Source: Crotophaga sulcirostris
Taxonomy: Eukaryota; Chordata; Aves; Cuculiformes; Crotophagidae
DNA length: 64,000 nucleotides
Direction of reading: 5' to 3'
Assembly (NCBI GenBank): GCA_013397455.1
Contig: VYZB01000030.1
Coordinates: 2,617,505-2,681,504 of the forward strand
Part shown: piece by piece, positions 38,436 through 51,900 of the stretch
Numbering within the stretch: the stretch's first letter is position 1
How the letters are laid out: each line of letters opens with the position of its first letter
Notes under the pieces: model-generated
Database searches by the model: none
What the model saw: the letters and a program-made list of their open reading frames with translations, nothing else
What the model was told of the DNA's origin: nothing
Position numbers and translations under genes: made by a program

Positions 38436-41400
38436 ACACTAATCCTAAGACATACAGGCAAAAAAAGCCACACTCAACCCTTCGTTAAATTAACTGTGAT
38501 TTTTCACACGCAGGACTTCTCTGCAATCAACATCACATCTGCTAACTCAACCCCCTGCAACTACATTAAAGAGCAGTAAGGTTTTCTGCTCAGAATGAAA
38601 GCTTGCTGTGACAACACCATGTGAGTACAAGCATTGTTTGTGTGGGATGAGAGTTTATGTTTGGAATGACTCTTTTATCTTTGAAACTTTGAAAATCTTA
38701 AATATTCCGGAAGCATGATTGCGGATTGTTTGGGATTTTTTGGAATCTCATCGTGCTTACCTCCCACATCATCCCACAGCTTTGTCTTGTCTATCTGCTG
38801 TGGCTCATCAGTTGAGCTGCATGCTCCATGGAGCAAGGATTGTCACTAACCTCATGCATCATTGAGTTGGCCACCGCCATATACTACGTGAATATTTGCT
38901 ACAAAATAATGATAAAAGCCCATCCAAGTGGGATTCAGTTAAGCACTGAATTATCGCCTTTGAATTTGGAAATTTTTGCACAAATTTTCAGGGAAATGCT
39001 GTCTGAGAGGAAATCCCTCTGCAGTATAAAAGCCATAGCCCACAGCAGAACAGAGATCATGCAAGAGTGACTTTCATGTTGTAGTTTGAATAGTTGGAAC
39101 ACAAAGCCCCAGATATGCTTCTAAGCTATGGCAAATGATCAGTATTTTGGATTGAATCTTTGTTAGATATTGGAATAACTATTGCATTTTTATGGGTGCT
39201 CAAGGTGCTCCCAGTGAGCCTTAACTATAATTCAGTTTGCTGAGCAGTTCCTAGCAGATCCTTACGGTGTAACTGAGTGTCTCTTCAATAAAACGAATGT
39301 GTTATAAGCACATCTGGCCCAGTTTGTGCCAATGTGGGCTCAGATGTCCAGGTCCACCCACAGATTAATGTAAGGATAGAGTATTGGGCAATGCAGCAGC
39401 TCATTTTTTTCCATCTCTGTAGGGAACTAGCTTAATGTTTCCATTGAAGATAAAACTGTGCTAGCTCATACAGCAGAGGATTATAAAGTCTATCAGAAGT
39501 ACTTTGCCACAAAGTTTTCAGAGTGATGTTTCATCCTGGTTCATCTGCCTCTTCAAAATTAACATGCATCTTGCTCTATGCATCTTGGCTAAGGGCCAGC
39601 CATGTTCTCAGCCCAAGACAGGGAAAAAGGAAGGCTCAGGACTGCTCCCAAGAAACTGCCACCACAAAAGAGGCTTTGACAGCCTTGTGAAACCCATGGG
39701 AAGGCCAGGTCTTAAATCGTCACAGATTTACAGCTCCAATTTGTTACTCAACAGCATCCTCACTGGAAGAAACATGTGGACTTGGAAAAACTGAGTCTTG
39801 AAGGGCAACTGAAAAAAAGGTTGCATTAATGGTTCTGGCCCTGCACAGTACTCACAGAGGACCTACTCTGACACCCTGCCAGATGTGTTCAGTGCATAGG
39901 TATGACTGGAGAGTTGGTTTTGAGTATGGTATTTTAATACTCAGATGCCCGGAACCAGCCATAACACTCAGTGACCTTTCCCTGTCAAGCCTTCTGGGAC
40001 TGGCAAAATAAGAAATAATAATAAAAAAAAAGCTGCATTCAGAGATGTTTGTGTATTGGTTACAAACATGGGAACATTGGCTTCTGCAGCACCAGTGGTT
40101 GTCAGCTAATGGGTGTGAGAACTGGGAGCAGCGTGTCTCGTTTCAGAGGAGTTCATTGTGTTCCATCATTAGTGATTTTCAGGATTCCTGCTGCATTTTT
40201 GCTTTGGCTCCATCTACACCTCTTGACCCTTTCCCATGAATTCTCTTCCTTTATTTCTACTCTTATTCACTGTAATAGACCAAGCATTGTGTTTGGTTTT
40301 CAAACAGAAGGAATTCTTTGAACTCCCCACAAACAAAAGCTTTTCCCTTGGGAAAAAAATATTACAAATAAAGAAAGAAACATTTTTAATAATCAAAAGC
40401 TCTCAGCATCCCTGACTGATGTAATTTGCAGTCTTCTCATCGACACTGATATCATTTATAGCTGGATAAAGGACAGGAAGATATGCCTAGGGGTTGAGCA
40501 CACATTTTTAAAAAATCTGTGCCTTGTTGAAAAGTGACATAGAACATGGGAGACAGAGATAAGGGCTAAATAAATATCTGAATAGCTAAATTAATGGCGA
40601 TATGCTTCAATAGGTAGGACGGGTTATCAAGAATTTCATAACAGCTTGCTGGAGGTATTTGAGATTCTCAGTCCACTTATAAATTTCATTTTCTATTTGA
40701 CAACAGGGACAATATAGTCTCTATTACTAGGAGAGAATATATGAATAGGATTGGGAGGGTTTACTTTTATGTTTCTTTCACAGTATCTCACTGAACTTAG
40801 CACCTTGATAAGTATGAAACAAAAATTTCTTAATTTTGATCTATAATTTTACTGCTGGATAGAGGGAAGGTTGTCCTAGCTCCAATAAAATTGCAAAGTA
40901 TCTTTTGATGCAGCTATCTAATACTGCTAGCACTCACTCAATATCAAAGTAAAAATGTATTTGCTCTGTCTTCTGATACCCATTCTCAAAGAAGGTTCTC
41001 CACAGAAATAAACTGCTTTCATCCACTTCCACCATTTTGATAATTTGAATACCTGTTTTTTTCTTTCTCAGATTGTTTCAATGCGATCCATAGGATAGAA
41101 ACACAGTACCTCTGTACCTGTCCATTCATTTTCTTCTTCCAGCATGTATTCCAACAGTAATCTCATCTCATAAGTAAGTAAATAAAACCAACAATATATA
41201 TTTTTATCTCTTGCTGTTCTATGTCTGCTATCCAACATTACATCATAACCCACTGAGTTTATTAGGGGATTTTTACAAGGCATTTCTGGAAATGCAGGTC
41301 AGATGTAATTACATTGGACTGAAAGAAATATTTTTTGACTTTGTGCTGTTCTGTGTCAGAGCCAAATTCATGTCTGGGTAGATACTATTTTTTATTTTTG

Positions 41401-42779
41401 CCAGATAAGACAGTAATACAGCAATACCACTGTCTCTGCATTCCTCATCTTTAGGAATCATTGGTTTAGCAAGGTCTTACTAACAACCTTTTATTTGTCT
41501 CAAAGAAGCATATCAGAGATGACATAACCAATGTGAGAATTTAGTTTTGTGGATCCTAAACTCTTTTTCATTACAAATATGAATTAATAATTAGTCAGGA
41601 ATGTTTGCATTGGGATTGTATTTGCCTTTGTTTCTTTGAACTTTTATTTACTTTGTACTTATCCTTTGCGCCAGGGCTTTATTTGACTCAACATTTCAGA
41701 TTTTTTAATTTCCATCCAAATGATGGTTTCCCTTGTACAAAATGATTTTGAGCTCTTCGGTAGAGCCGAAGTTAAACTTCTTATTTATCTAGATGGTAGT
41801 AAATACAGCTTTCTCCTCAGGGAAACTGGATTAATGGACTGAATCTACAGAAAAATTATTATTGCTAATAAACTAACTTACGTCTTATTTCTGACCTTAC
41901 ATCAATCCTTTAGTCATCCATGGAACAGACTGAGAAAAAAAATTAATTGCATTGTCCTAAGCACTGCAGGCACGTTAACAGACGCGTTATTCCTTCATTA
42001 ATTTACATCCATCCCTCTCTGCTGCTTCCATCTCTGCGATCTGGACTCCTTGTGAAACTCAGAGTTACTTGTACGAGCCAGACATTCAAGCTCAAATGTC
42101 TTCCTAGCTGCAAGCAATGCCCTTAATGGAAACAAAGAATGAAAAATGTTAAGTCTTGGTGGCCAGAATGCCTCAATGCCACACAGTCACCAGTTAACCT
42201 ACTGCTTGTAGGAACAGAGATACTGAATTATTGAAGTTAATAAGCAAGAGGTCTTAATAGTTAAGTAACATTATGATTTTTAAAATGTTTTGGTGCTTTT
42301 TTTCAGTGGCTCATACAGCACAAGTCTTGGACACTATCTAGGGTTGCTCTCTTGGTGATTTAAAACATATTCAGTACCTCAGTCTCATTTTACTGTTCAT
42401 TAATACTTATTCCTTGCAATGAGAAGTTCTTGCAGCTACATACTTCTTTAAACCACTCACTCTAATGAGCATTTGCTTATTATGCAAGAGCTCCAGAATT
42501 TAATTTAATGCTAACATGAAGCAGAGAAGATACTTTAAGAAAATGCAATGTGAAAATATCATTGTAACCTATTTTTTTTTATAAAAGCAAGTTTGAATGA
42601 CAGGTTTTTTACACAGGGCACTGGTCCCACACCTTGCCTGTTCATCGCTTCCTTTTTTGATGCAAAGATTTTCAAGTAATCAAGCACTGAGTGGACAGTA
42701 AGAAATTAACGTCTCCTGGAGGTCCAAGGGATCTGATCTTGCAGACCTACTCATTCATTTGAGTGAGAGAGAGGAGTCC

Positions 42780-42986
42780 AGGACTTCTTTGCTATGAGTG
42801 TGATGAAGCACTGAACAGGCTGCCCAGGGAGGTTCTGGAGTGTCCTCTGGAGATATTGAAAACCCACCTGGACACATTCCTGTGCAACCTGCTCTAGGTG
42901 AACCTGCTTTAGCAGGGGGACTGGACTGGATGATCTCCAGAGGTCCCTTCCAACTGTGACCATTCTGGGATTCTGATTTTCTGGGA
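42780..42986 (+). mobile_element. CR1 LINE fragment
   Basis: A short avian CR1 3' end. Recognisable blocks are GAACAGGCTGCCCAGGGAGG, GAAAACCCACCTGGACACAT, CCTGTGCAACCTGCTCTAGG, and GATGATCTCCAGAGGTCCC followed by TTCCAACTGTGACCATTCT. The tail GGGATTCTGATTTTCTGGG is a decayed form of the CR1 terminal repeat. Same general subfamily as the fragment at 30785-30990, + orientation, 5'-truncated, no coding capacity. Confidence 0.93.
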
Positions 42987-45900
42987 TCTGATTCTTCCCC
43001 TTATGAAATTAAACCTTGTGTTCAGAGTAGTGTCCTTGATTCCAGTGGCTCAGCTGACAGATTAATACACAGTCCAACCTGTACAGTGAAAACAGAATCT
43101 GGGCATTCATTTACATCTGTATGACATTTGTATGATTTAAATTACCTCCCATGACTCTTGTGAGAATGTTATTGCTCATGTAATTAAAGACAAAAATTAT
43201 TTTCCCATAAACTGGGTAAACTGAGTATAAATCCTTGATTTTAGGGGATAACATTTTGAAATTTAAGTGATGTAGAGAAGAAATACAACATGCAGAAGAA
43301 ACTACTCTTTCTAGAAAAAGAAATTGATTCACTGAGGTCTATTTGGTTTTTAATTTGTAACAAACTTGCCTAATCTCAGTTTCTGTAGCGTCTGTTAAAA
43401 TATTAAATAACCTCATATTAAATACATCCCCTGTGACATTAAAGGAAATGGAAAGCTCAGCCACACATTAATTGCATTCCAAAATGCGGCATGTAGCTTA
43501 ATAAACCTAATTTAAAGAACCTTAGAACAATGACATTTATGCTTTAATTAGAGCAAATGAAAGCTGTGTTGCACAGTTTTAGACAAATAATTTTTCTTGT
43601 GGTACTGGGCCTTTCCGACAAGGTACAGATTTCCCTGCAGCATGCCACGTGTCAGGCTTGTCACATAGGCAAAACTGGCTTTTTGAAGATGGACACTGGC
43701 AAAAAAAAAACCACTAGAATAAGAAGTGTTATGAAAACCAAGTAGACAGTATAGGCAGCTCTCAAGAACAGATTGGACTTTCCCAGGAAAATGAAGTCAT
43801 TTATTTCTCTTTAAGGAGAACACATTAAAAGGATCACATATGTTCCAAAACCAACCATAACAGTTTAAGATGATAAATGTTATTTTAACGATTCCTGTCC
43901 ACTCTGGTATGCTAATCACAGCACACACGTTTAAAACAGAAAACATCAAAATCTGCAAAGAAACAATTGACGTAAGATAAAAGCCCTATCCAAAATCAGA
44001 GATAGATTAATAGATCTAATTTACTTTAAAGGTATTCACAAACTGTTATAAAAACAGATTGGTCATAAGACTTAAAGTTGTTACCATATGCATCTCACAG
44101 ATTCTGTGTTATGTTCCTTATGCTGGCAAACTGACTAATGATTTCAAGACTGTTCCCCAGACAAGAACATGACAATTTGTGTGTTGTGCATTAAAGCTCT
44201 TTCTGCTCTGTAGCAGAACGAAACATAAATTTTGCAGAAGAATTCAGATGTTCTTTCACAATCTGGTCTGGTAAAAAGGAAATTGTGTAGTAGCTTAGTA
44301 TATCTTTAAAACAGAGACTCTTACTGAATGCAGATGAATTATATAGTATGTATACTGCACTTGTCTATAATTTTCCTTTTATTTTTTAATGTTGTAATCA
44401 TAATCTCAGTATTTTATTATCATGTAGGTTTTTATCTTGAGAGCTTCGGTAGACCACCAGGCTGTTGTCTTAGGTAAGTCTGTTTTTTTCTTGCTATTAG
44501 ACAGAATTTGGAGGCACTTGGACTCAAAAGATAAACAGAGCTGCCAGGTAGGCTTATTGAAAATAGCAGCAATTGAACTGTTTACTCTGAAACCTAATGG
44601 CACTTAATTAGAAATGTCAACATTGTCAACAATCCAATAATTCACAGGTATTTGGAAATACATCCAAGATTTATTTTTTTTTAAATAAACACTGATCATT
44701 TCTTAGGGAATTCTACCATCTCAAGTATTTTCTTCATTGTCAGTATAAAACCACTAAATTTTAATGGGGGCTAATGTGGCAAAAATGTATTCAAGTCCAG
44801 AAAGCTCTGATAACTTGCTTAATTTAATAAGACTGAAGTATTTGATGCAGACTTTTGTGATTTATACTATTTTGACTTTAATACTAAAGTATCACTAAAA
44901 AATATTACAAAACTCTAAACCAGATACTTAAGGATAATAGAAAAATCTAAATATTTTTCTCTGGCTGAAATGAAATATTTTGATATGACTGAAATAAAAT
45001 CAGTATGTAAAAAATGCTTCCAGGTTTTTTGCAAAGACCTTTTTGGAAAAAAAAATCATGTTTCAAAGAAGTATTGATGAAACTGCAGATTCTGGAAAAA
45101 ACTCTTCCATTCAGGAGAGGTCAGCGACCTTTATCTTGGGGCTCACTCAGGCAACTTAATGAATATGAAAGCGAACACTTTTTTTTTCCCAGAAGAAGAT
45201 AATTTTTTTCAAAGAGAAATTAATTTTGGAAAACACTAGGACTGTAGAACCATAGGATGTGCATGGCATCAGGCCAAGGATTTGACATTAGCTGTTAATT
45301 GGAACTTAAATTCCTACCCCTTTTGCAGGCATGTGTTCCCATGCTCCCCTGCACAAAAAGATGGTGCTGATGAGCTATGCAGTGGATGTCAGATGCTCTG
45401 GGAGTGAAGCTCCAACCTAGTGTGATCTGGTGGTGAGGGAAAGCTGTGGATTTACTGAATATTATTTCTTCTGCCTGGCAGTGAAGACAGGAATAAAATG
45501 AGCAGTTACCACAGAGTTCTCCTCCTCTATTTTAATCCTGAGACATGCCCTGCAACATCAAGCTTATGAATTTGAAAACATTGAATCACACCATTTAATT
45601 GTGGGTACTTAAACCTTCGTTTGACTGTGGCAGAGTTTTGATTCTGAGGACACAATACAGAAAACCAGAAAATTTGGAGTTAACCTTTACTTACAATTAT
45701 GGGATAAATATAGTATGAACTCCAGAAAAATCACTGATATTTTAAGAAATTGGATTTCATCCCCATTACCACTATTCTACTGTAATACAAGACAGTGGAG
45801 TGGGCTTTGCACGTGTGGCTGTGTGTTGCCAAGTGATGGTTAGATGATTAGTAATTCAGCATGACCCTGAATTCTATCGCCCACAAACTGGTAATCACAC

Positions 45901-48900
45901 AGCTTATATCTATTTTGCTATTGCTTTGAGCAGAAGATGGAAGGATTTGCCTTCTTTGTGAATATTTTAGCAGCAGCAGGGCTAATTTGATTCCATATGG
46001 TATTAATAGCAGTTAACTTTTTTAAAAAAAAATTGAATAATATCTGAGAACATCATTTGATATTAGTCATGACAATATGAAAATATTGCATCAGTATGTT
46101 TTCCATTAAAAGTATTGCAAGAAAATACGTATTTTGCATATTCTATTCTTTGGGACACATTCCTACTACTCAGTCATCCGTGGTCCTGGGATAAGGCATT
46201 AGCACTACAGGAAATACCCCAAATACATACCAAAGAATGCATTCATTTGGAATAATAAGAAGATAATGTTCTTCATTAGGAAAATGCAGAGTACTCAATC
46301 CTATTTTTAATGACCATCTTTTATTTCCTTGAAGATCCTAACTGAGTGATGTAGCTGAGGGTAAATTGGGGGATGCAGAACTTACCCAATCCTCATTTTG
46401 GCATTGAACAGTGTCAAAACTGTGTATGCATTTTTCACCCCTAGGCCTTGACCATTCAAGAGGCCAATGTACCCATATGCCTCTAACACTCAGCAGCTTT
46501 TGGGCAGCCTGATCACGACTAGGAAATCTTACTGTTCTCTATGGAAATCATCCTTTTCAGGCAACAGAGGCAGCAGAGGAAACACTAGACTGATACTGTG
46601 TATTATTAAAGGCAAATTTAGACAAGGATCAGCTGTGTCCAGCACCATTCCAGGACACATTGGGGTCAGTAGTTTCCTACAGACTCATATTATTATTTAG
46701 GTTCTGGCCAACCACATTTCACATAGCTCCTTACTGCACTGGTTCAATGCTCTGATCAGTCTCCATCAAGTACAGCCACTGCCACACATGCTGGCAATAT
46801 AATTGTAGCATGGGGGGAAACATGCAGCCTTGAACACACAGATACAGCATAGCCCTAATGTGCTCCCTACTGGGGTTTGGGAACCAGCATCATCTCCGTG
46901 GTCATCTATAACTTCAACGCACCATGGACATTTCTTGAAAATCCCGTTCTCTGATTTTGCCTTCCACCACTGTTCAATACTCTAATTGATAGATTATAAC
47001 TTTGAGGGGAAGCACAATGAGCTTAGAATGGGAAATCTCTGACAAAAGCTGTAAGCATCACTTTCTGAAATGATGGCTCAGGCTCTGAAGAATCAGTCAC
47101 CAATCCACCATTCTTCTGGTGTCTCTGTATCTGTCTTTCTGCCTCAAAACAATGGACAGGATAAAACACATCATGAAAGAGGCAATATGAAAAAAACAGC
47201 ACTCTGTTTACATCCCAACAGCAAAGATTTAAAGGTATTTCCTTTACCAGTTTGTTGTGAGCATGCTGCTCTGGAGTGAATTCCATACTCACGCAAGGAG
47301 AAATGTTGCCCTGGAGTGGTAGTGCATGGCTCTTCTAGAAGTGTGAACTGATCTGATAGACAAGCAGGGGAAGCCCACGGTATCATCCCAGCCCTCATCA
47401 CATTGTGTTTTGCAACATGACAATTGAATTCCAAAACAGCTTACTACTTTTATCTTAAAGATGAGAATGTAAGGGACGATGATTACTTTCATACTTCCAG
47501 CTCCCCAAAATGCATTTGCCTAATATTTTTCAGAAGCCTTATCTTCAACAAAACTTTGTGGATGTGAAATATTCCGCCATAGTGAAGGCAGATGAGATGA
47601 ACACAGTAAAATGTATTTTAATCCCTGGATACCCAGGACAGTTTGTGATAGATTTCCCTGCTATTTAGTCCAGTTCAAAGCACACATTTTAGGCATTGCT
47701 ATTCCACAGCCTTATTCTTATCTCAGTGTGCCTTTCAGTGCTATTTGCACTGTGCCATGATCTCCTACCCCAAAAGATGTTGCTACGAAACGGTAATCTG
47801 TGCCAACTCTATCACTCCACTGTTTAAAATCCTGACACTCATCCTCCTGTTTGAGGGGATCAATACACGATCCAGCCCAGATGGAAAGAAATTAATTGAT
47901 GTGACATTTTACAATTAATTCAGAACACTGGGCTAATGCTAAGAAGCGTTTTAATTATGCAGATGAAACCTCCTACTTCATGAATTCCCTTAGTTGCAGT
48001 TTGCTGGAAGCTGCAAGAGTACAGCAGAGGGAAGTATAACTCAGTATTAGCCTTGTCTTTACTCTCTTTCCTCAAGCATTGCAGAGTTAGTGGACATCGA
48101 CAGAAACAAAGTGCTTGACCATCTTCTGATAAGATCTTATGTACTGGCTAGTGTTTTTAACAGAACATGCTTTTATTTTTGTATGTTAGCAGATACAGTA
48201 CGAGAATAAGATTATATTCAAGGTGATCTGGTAGGATGGATAAGAAAGAAAAATGATGTGTGGTTATATATCCAGCTATTAAAATATTCAAGATGGTTGT
48301 TCCTTCTTTGTAAATGCAAATGCAAGAACCATAAAACATATGGTAAGGGATGCTCCATCACTTTTAAAGCACACTTTTGCTAATGTAGAAATGAATTATG
48401 CTGCATTCCATAATTCAGGGATTAGATTTTTTAACATAATTAAGCAGGTACTGTCTGGTCTTTGAGACACGGGTACACACGTTCACTTTGTCTATTTCAG
48501 AAATGAAATCAAGTAGGAAGCTACCAAAAATATTTTGTGCGAGCTTTTAAATGAAATGGTCTGCTGCAAATTTGCATAATACCTTACTTGTGCAATGTAA
48601 AACCTGTCATAAATCATAATTCAATTTATAAGACAATTAAATGCATGTGTTTCTGTTCTCTTTTATGGTTCTTGGAAATTGTTATCTTTTGTAGCTGGAG
48701 AAAGGCAGGCTAAAGAAAGCAGAGGACAAGTATCAGACAGGCACTTTCTTCACATATTTATTTTTTCCAGCTGTCCTGTGCTCAACTCAAATAGCAGAGC
48801 ATGTGTCAGATTCTTCATAATTTCTTATTTTCCTTAGGATACAGATTGCCTTTTCTGTCTCATGGGACTCAGGTGGTTTTCTTGCAATTAACTGTGTATC

Positions 48901-51900
48901 TGCCATTTTAGTCTTTTTGCAGCTTATGATCCTCAGTAAATCTCTCTGATGAGATAGAGAAAACTCTGTAAAAAGGATAAAATGTTGTTTATAAAACTTA
49001 GTAGAATGCTTTTCATTCTCATTTCAAACAAGGCAAAGGCCTTCACCAAGTTGGCAGCAGTATTTTTCTAATATCCAATATTCTTAAAGCTTACTTTTCA
49101 AAATGCATTCCCATAAATGTAACTGTGTCCTAGTTCTACTGTTAGTTCTATTTTATGTCAGAATGTATCAATCTTTTGTGGTTTACAGACAGATCAATTC
49201 TAGAAATATAGTTGTAAACCTAGAAATCATGAACCGAGAAATGAAATACTTTTGTCAAGATTTGTGGATGTTGCACTAATTGAGTCTTTACATTTTATTG
49301 CATTCATAGGTTTTTTAATAGAGCAAACTGGGCAGCAGGAATCTGGGGAACTGGCAATTTGGTTCCACTTTGAACAGTGGGTGAAAAAAGGCCTTTTTTC
49401 CATGCAAAATACCAGTTCTGTTTTTTATTAAACTGAATATTTTTTACTCCAGCTGGTACCATAGGGCTAACGAGTTGGAGGGATGTCACACAGTGGCACA
49501 ATTGTTAAAGAAAGCCTTTATCTTGGTGGAGGTGATAGCAATGTGCATATTTGTTTCTGCAGAATTTAGCTCAGTCCCGTATTTCTGAAGGTGGAAAGGG
49601 ATAAATATGTCCAGGACTATCTAGTGACATGGAACTCCATTTCTATGTCTCCAACTCACCTCATGCTCTAAATCATTATATCCTAATTGTAATACACCAG
49701 AAACACATCCCTTCAAATGAATAAGCTTTTATTTTATTTCAAAGAGAGAAACGTGGCACTCCAGGGGGAAAGGCTTTACTCATGTAGTTCTGATCTCCGT
49801 GTCAGTTTGCTGATTCAGGCCCCAGTGCTCTTTCTGGGATCTATCCTTTTGTTCATTTCTTGGGGTTTTGATAAGTAAAACAGTCTCATTTACAGCTTTT
49901 TGGTTTATGCCCGGTTGCTTCACAGAATGGTTTCAGGGATATAATTAAGTATACACTGTGAAGACCATATTCCCATATGCTATGTGGTCAGTTCTGCCTG
50001 AGGGAGCCACCAAAAACCTCTATGAGCTTAACGGTGTCTGTTGTTGGCAGTGCTTCTTCCAGTGATTGATGTCAGTATCAGGAAATAAAATAAAACCCGT
50101 TTAGTAAACATTGTGAAGAAAACAAGTTATGTGTTAATACGTTTGAACCAGCTATTCCTCTTTTAGGCTTGATAAACAAGTTTCATTGTTTAAATTTTCA
50201 TTGCTCATATGTGGTTAATTTATACAAATTTAGAAGAAGCTTGAAATGTTAGAGCTGGAGTTGAGAGGAAAGATGCCTCCTTGTTTGGTCCCTAGTCCAT
50301 ACTTTTACTATCTTAGCAACCCTTGTCTGCTCTTGGTTACATTTCTTAGGTAAGAAGACTTCTGCCACAGACATTTCACCTTTATGACGGCTTCTCTAAT
50401 ACTCAATGTCATTTTCCCTAAAGGAAAAGCACTGCAGAATTTAACAGCAATAACTGCAGAGAACATCAGAGAAATTACATTTCTATACCTCCAGGTCTGA
50501 ACAGAGATTAATATAACTTCTACATTCTTATCAAGGTATTTTATTGCATTTTAAAGGAAGAATACAATTTTCTTTTAAATTATATGGGATAGATTAAAGA
50601 ACAAGATTGTAATTTGCTTAACAAATGCTTTTAAGACCTTCCTATGATAGTTCATGTTTTAAATTTAATCATTTTCTCTATAGCTTATTTAGGCAAGTGT
50701 GGTCATCCATACGTGATGAAACAAATTTAAAAAGGACACATAATGTTCCAATTCCAAGTACTTGGGTGGATGGGATTGCTTAATATATACATATATCATA
50801 CTCATTCCAAAGTATCCAAGACTTTTGGATGAATTGGGTGCAATATATTAACTCAATTACAATAGAAACACAGATCAAAGAACATAGCTGGGAGGTCTTA
50901 TTAAAGTAAGGGACTTCATTAAAACGTTCCTGGTTTGGATCACACAGGATTAAAATGGCTCAAATTTCACTTAGCTTCTTCATATCCCCAGAGAAGAAAA
51001 ATCTGCTCGGGAAGTGTAGATTCAGAGTTTCAGACCTTGATTTTCAATTCTGTTAGAGCGGAATTGGCACAAATTGCTAAGAAAAGCCAAAGACCTTTTT
51101 AATTAATTTTTTGACAACAAACATATTTCCTCATTCACTTGAGTTTATTACCTTTTTCTTTTGTGATTTTTGTTTCTGGACTTTACCCATTTAATGGAGT
51201 AAACCATTTTGGAAAGAATTCCACATTTTCAAAGGAAATAATACCCCCACACACACACTTTTCCCCATTTAAAATAAATAAAAATATTTTAGAAATTATT
51301 AATGCATGACATGGGTTGAAAACACACAGACAGGTACAAATTCAGGTTTTTGAATATGCAGGCCAAGGCTGAATTTTCAAAGGAAAGGCATTAATGAAAA
51401 GCAATTACACTATGCTGCAGGGATCAACTGATTTATTTCTATTTCTAGTGCCAAGATGCAGAAGACACACGTATGCTGAGTGCTGGTATCAGTGATAATA
51501 GCCCTCTAAATTGGAAACAATCATTGTAAAGACACCTAAAAGACATTCTGTGGTACCTAGTAACAAGACTAAGATAAAAATCACTTTTCTTAATTAATTT
51601 ACTTTCCTGTTGCTACACATTCTGCCAACACTTGTTTGTAATTATATTATCATGAAAAGTGAAGCAACTCGTAGTGCCACATGAAGAGTAAAAATCTTGC
51701 ATATTGCTATGTTTGCATGCACATTATATTTCGCACTTGGTATTGATAAAGTACTATCTAATCTCCCAGCAAGTGCAAGAGTAGAGTATAGTGCTGACCC
51801 TGCTTTTGTTGTGAGGAACGCTGTTCCATAGGAATTAGGCTTTCAAGGTACACAGCTTGGCATGAACTTGGAGAAATGTGAATTCTGTACCTAGACTGAT

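Larger units (their letters stand above)
30991..42779. other. Intergenic, no gene seen
   Basis: Nearly 12 kb of AT-rich non-coding DNA with no supported gene. Small features inside are listed separately (a tandem duplication at 32329 and a polypyrimidine tract at 38352). A GC-richer spot around 35930-36070 contains a donor-like CAGAAG|GTGAGC at about 35935-35946, but no acceptor or coding exon can be paired with it. No tRNA-like or snRNA-like sequence noticed. Confidence 0.6.

Noticed and set aside
48570..48577. Perfect octamer ATTTGCAT (others at 3088, 52298, 60423 and 62749)
   Set aside because: About five matches on both strands in 64 kb of AT-rich DNA is near chance expectation; no clustering near the promoter.
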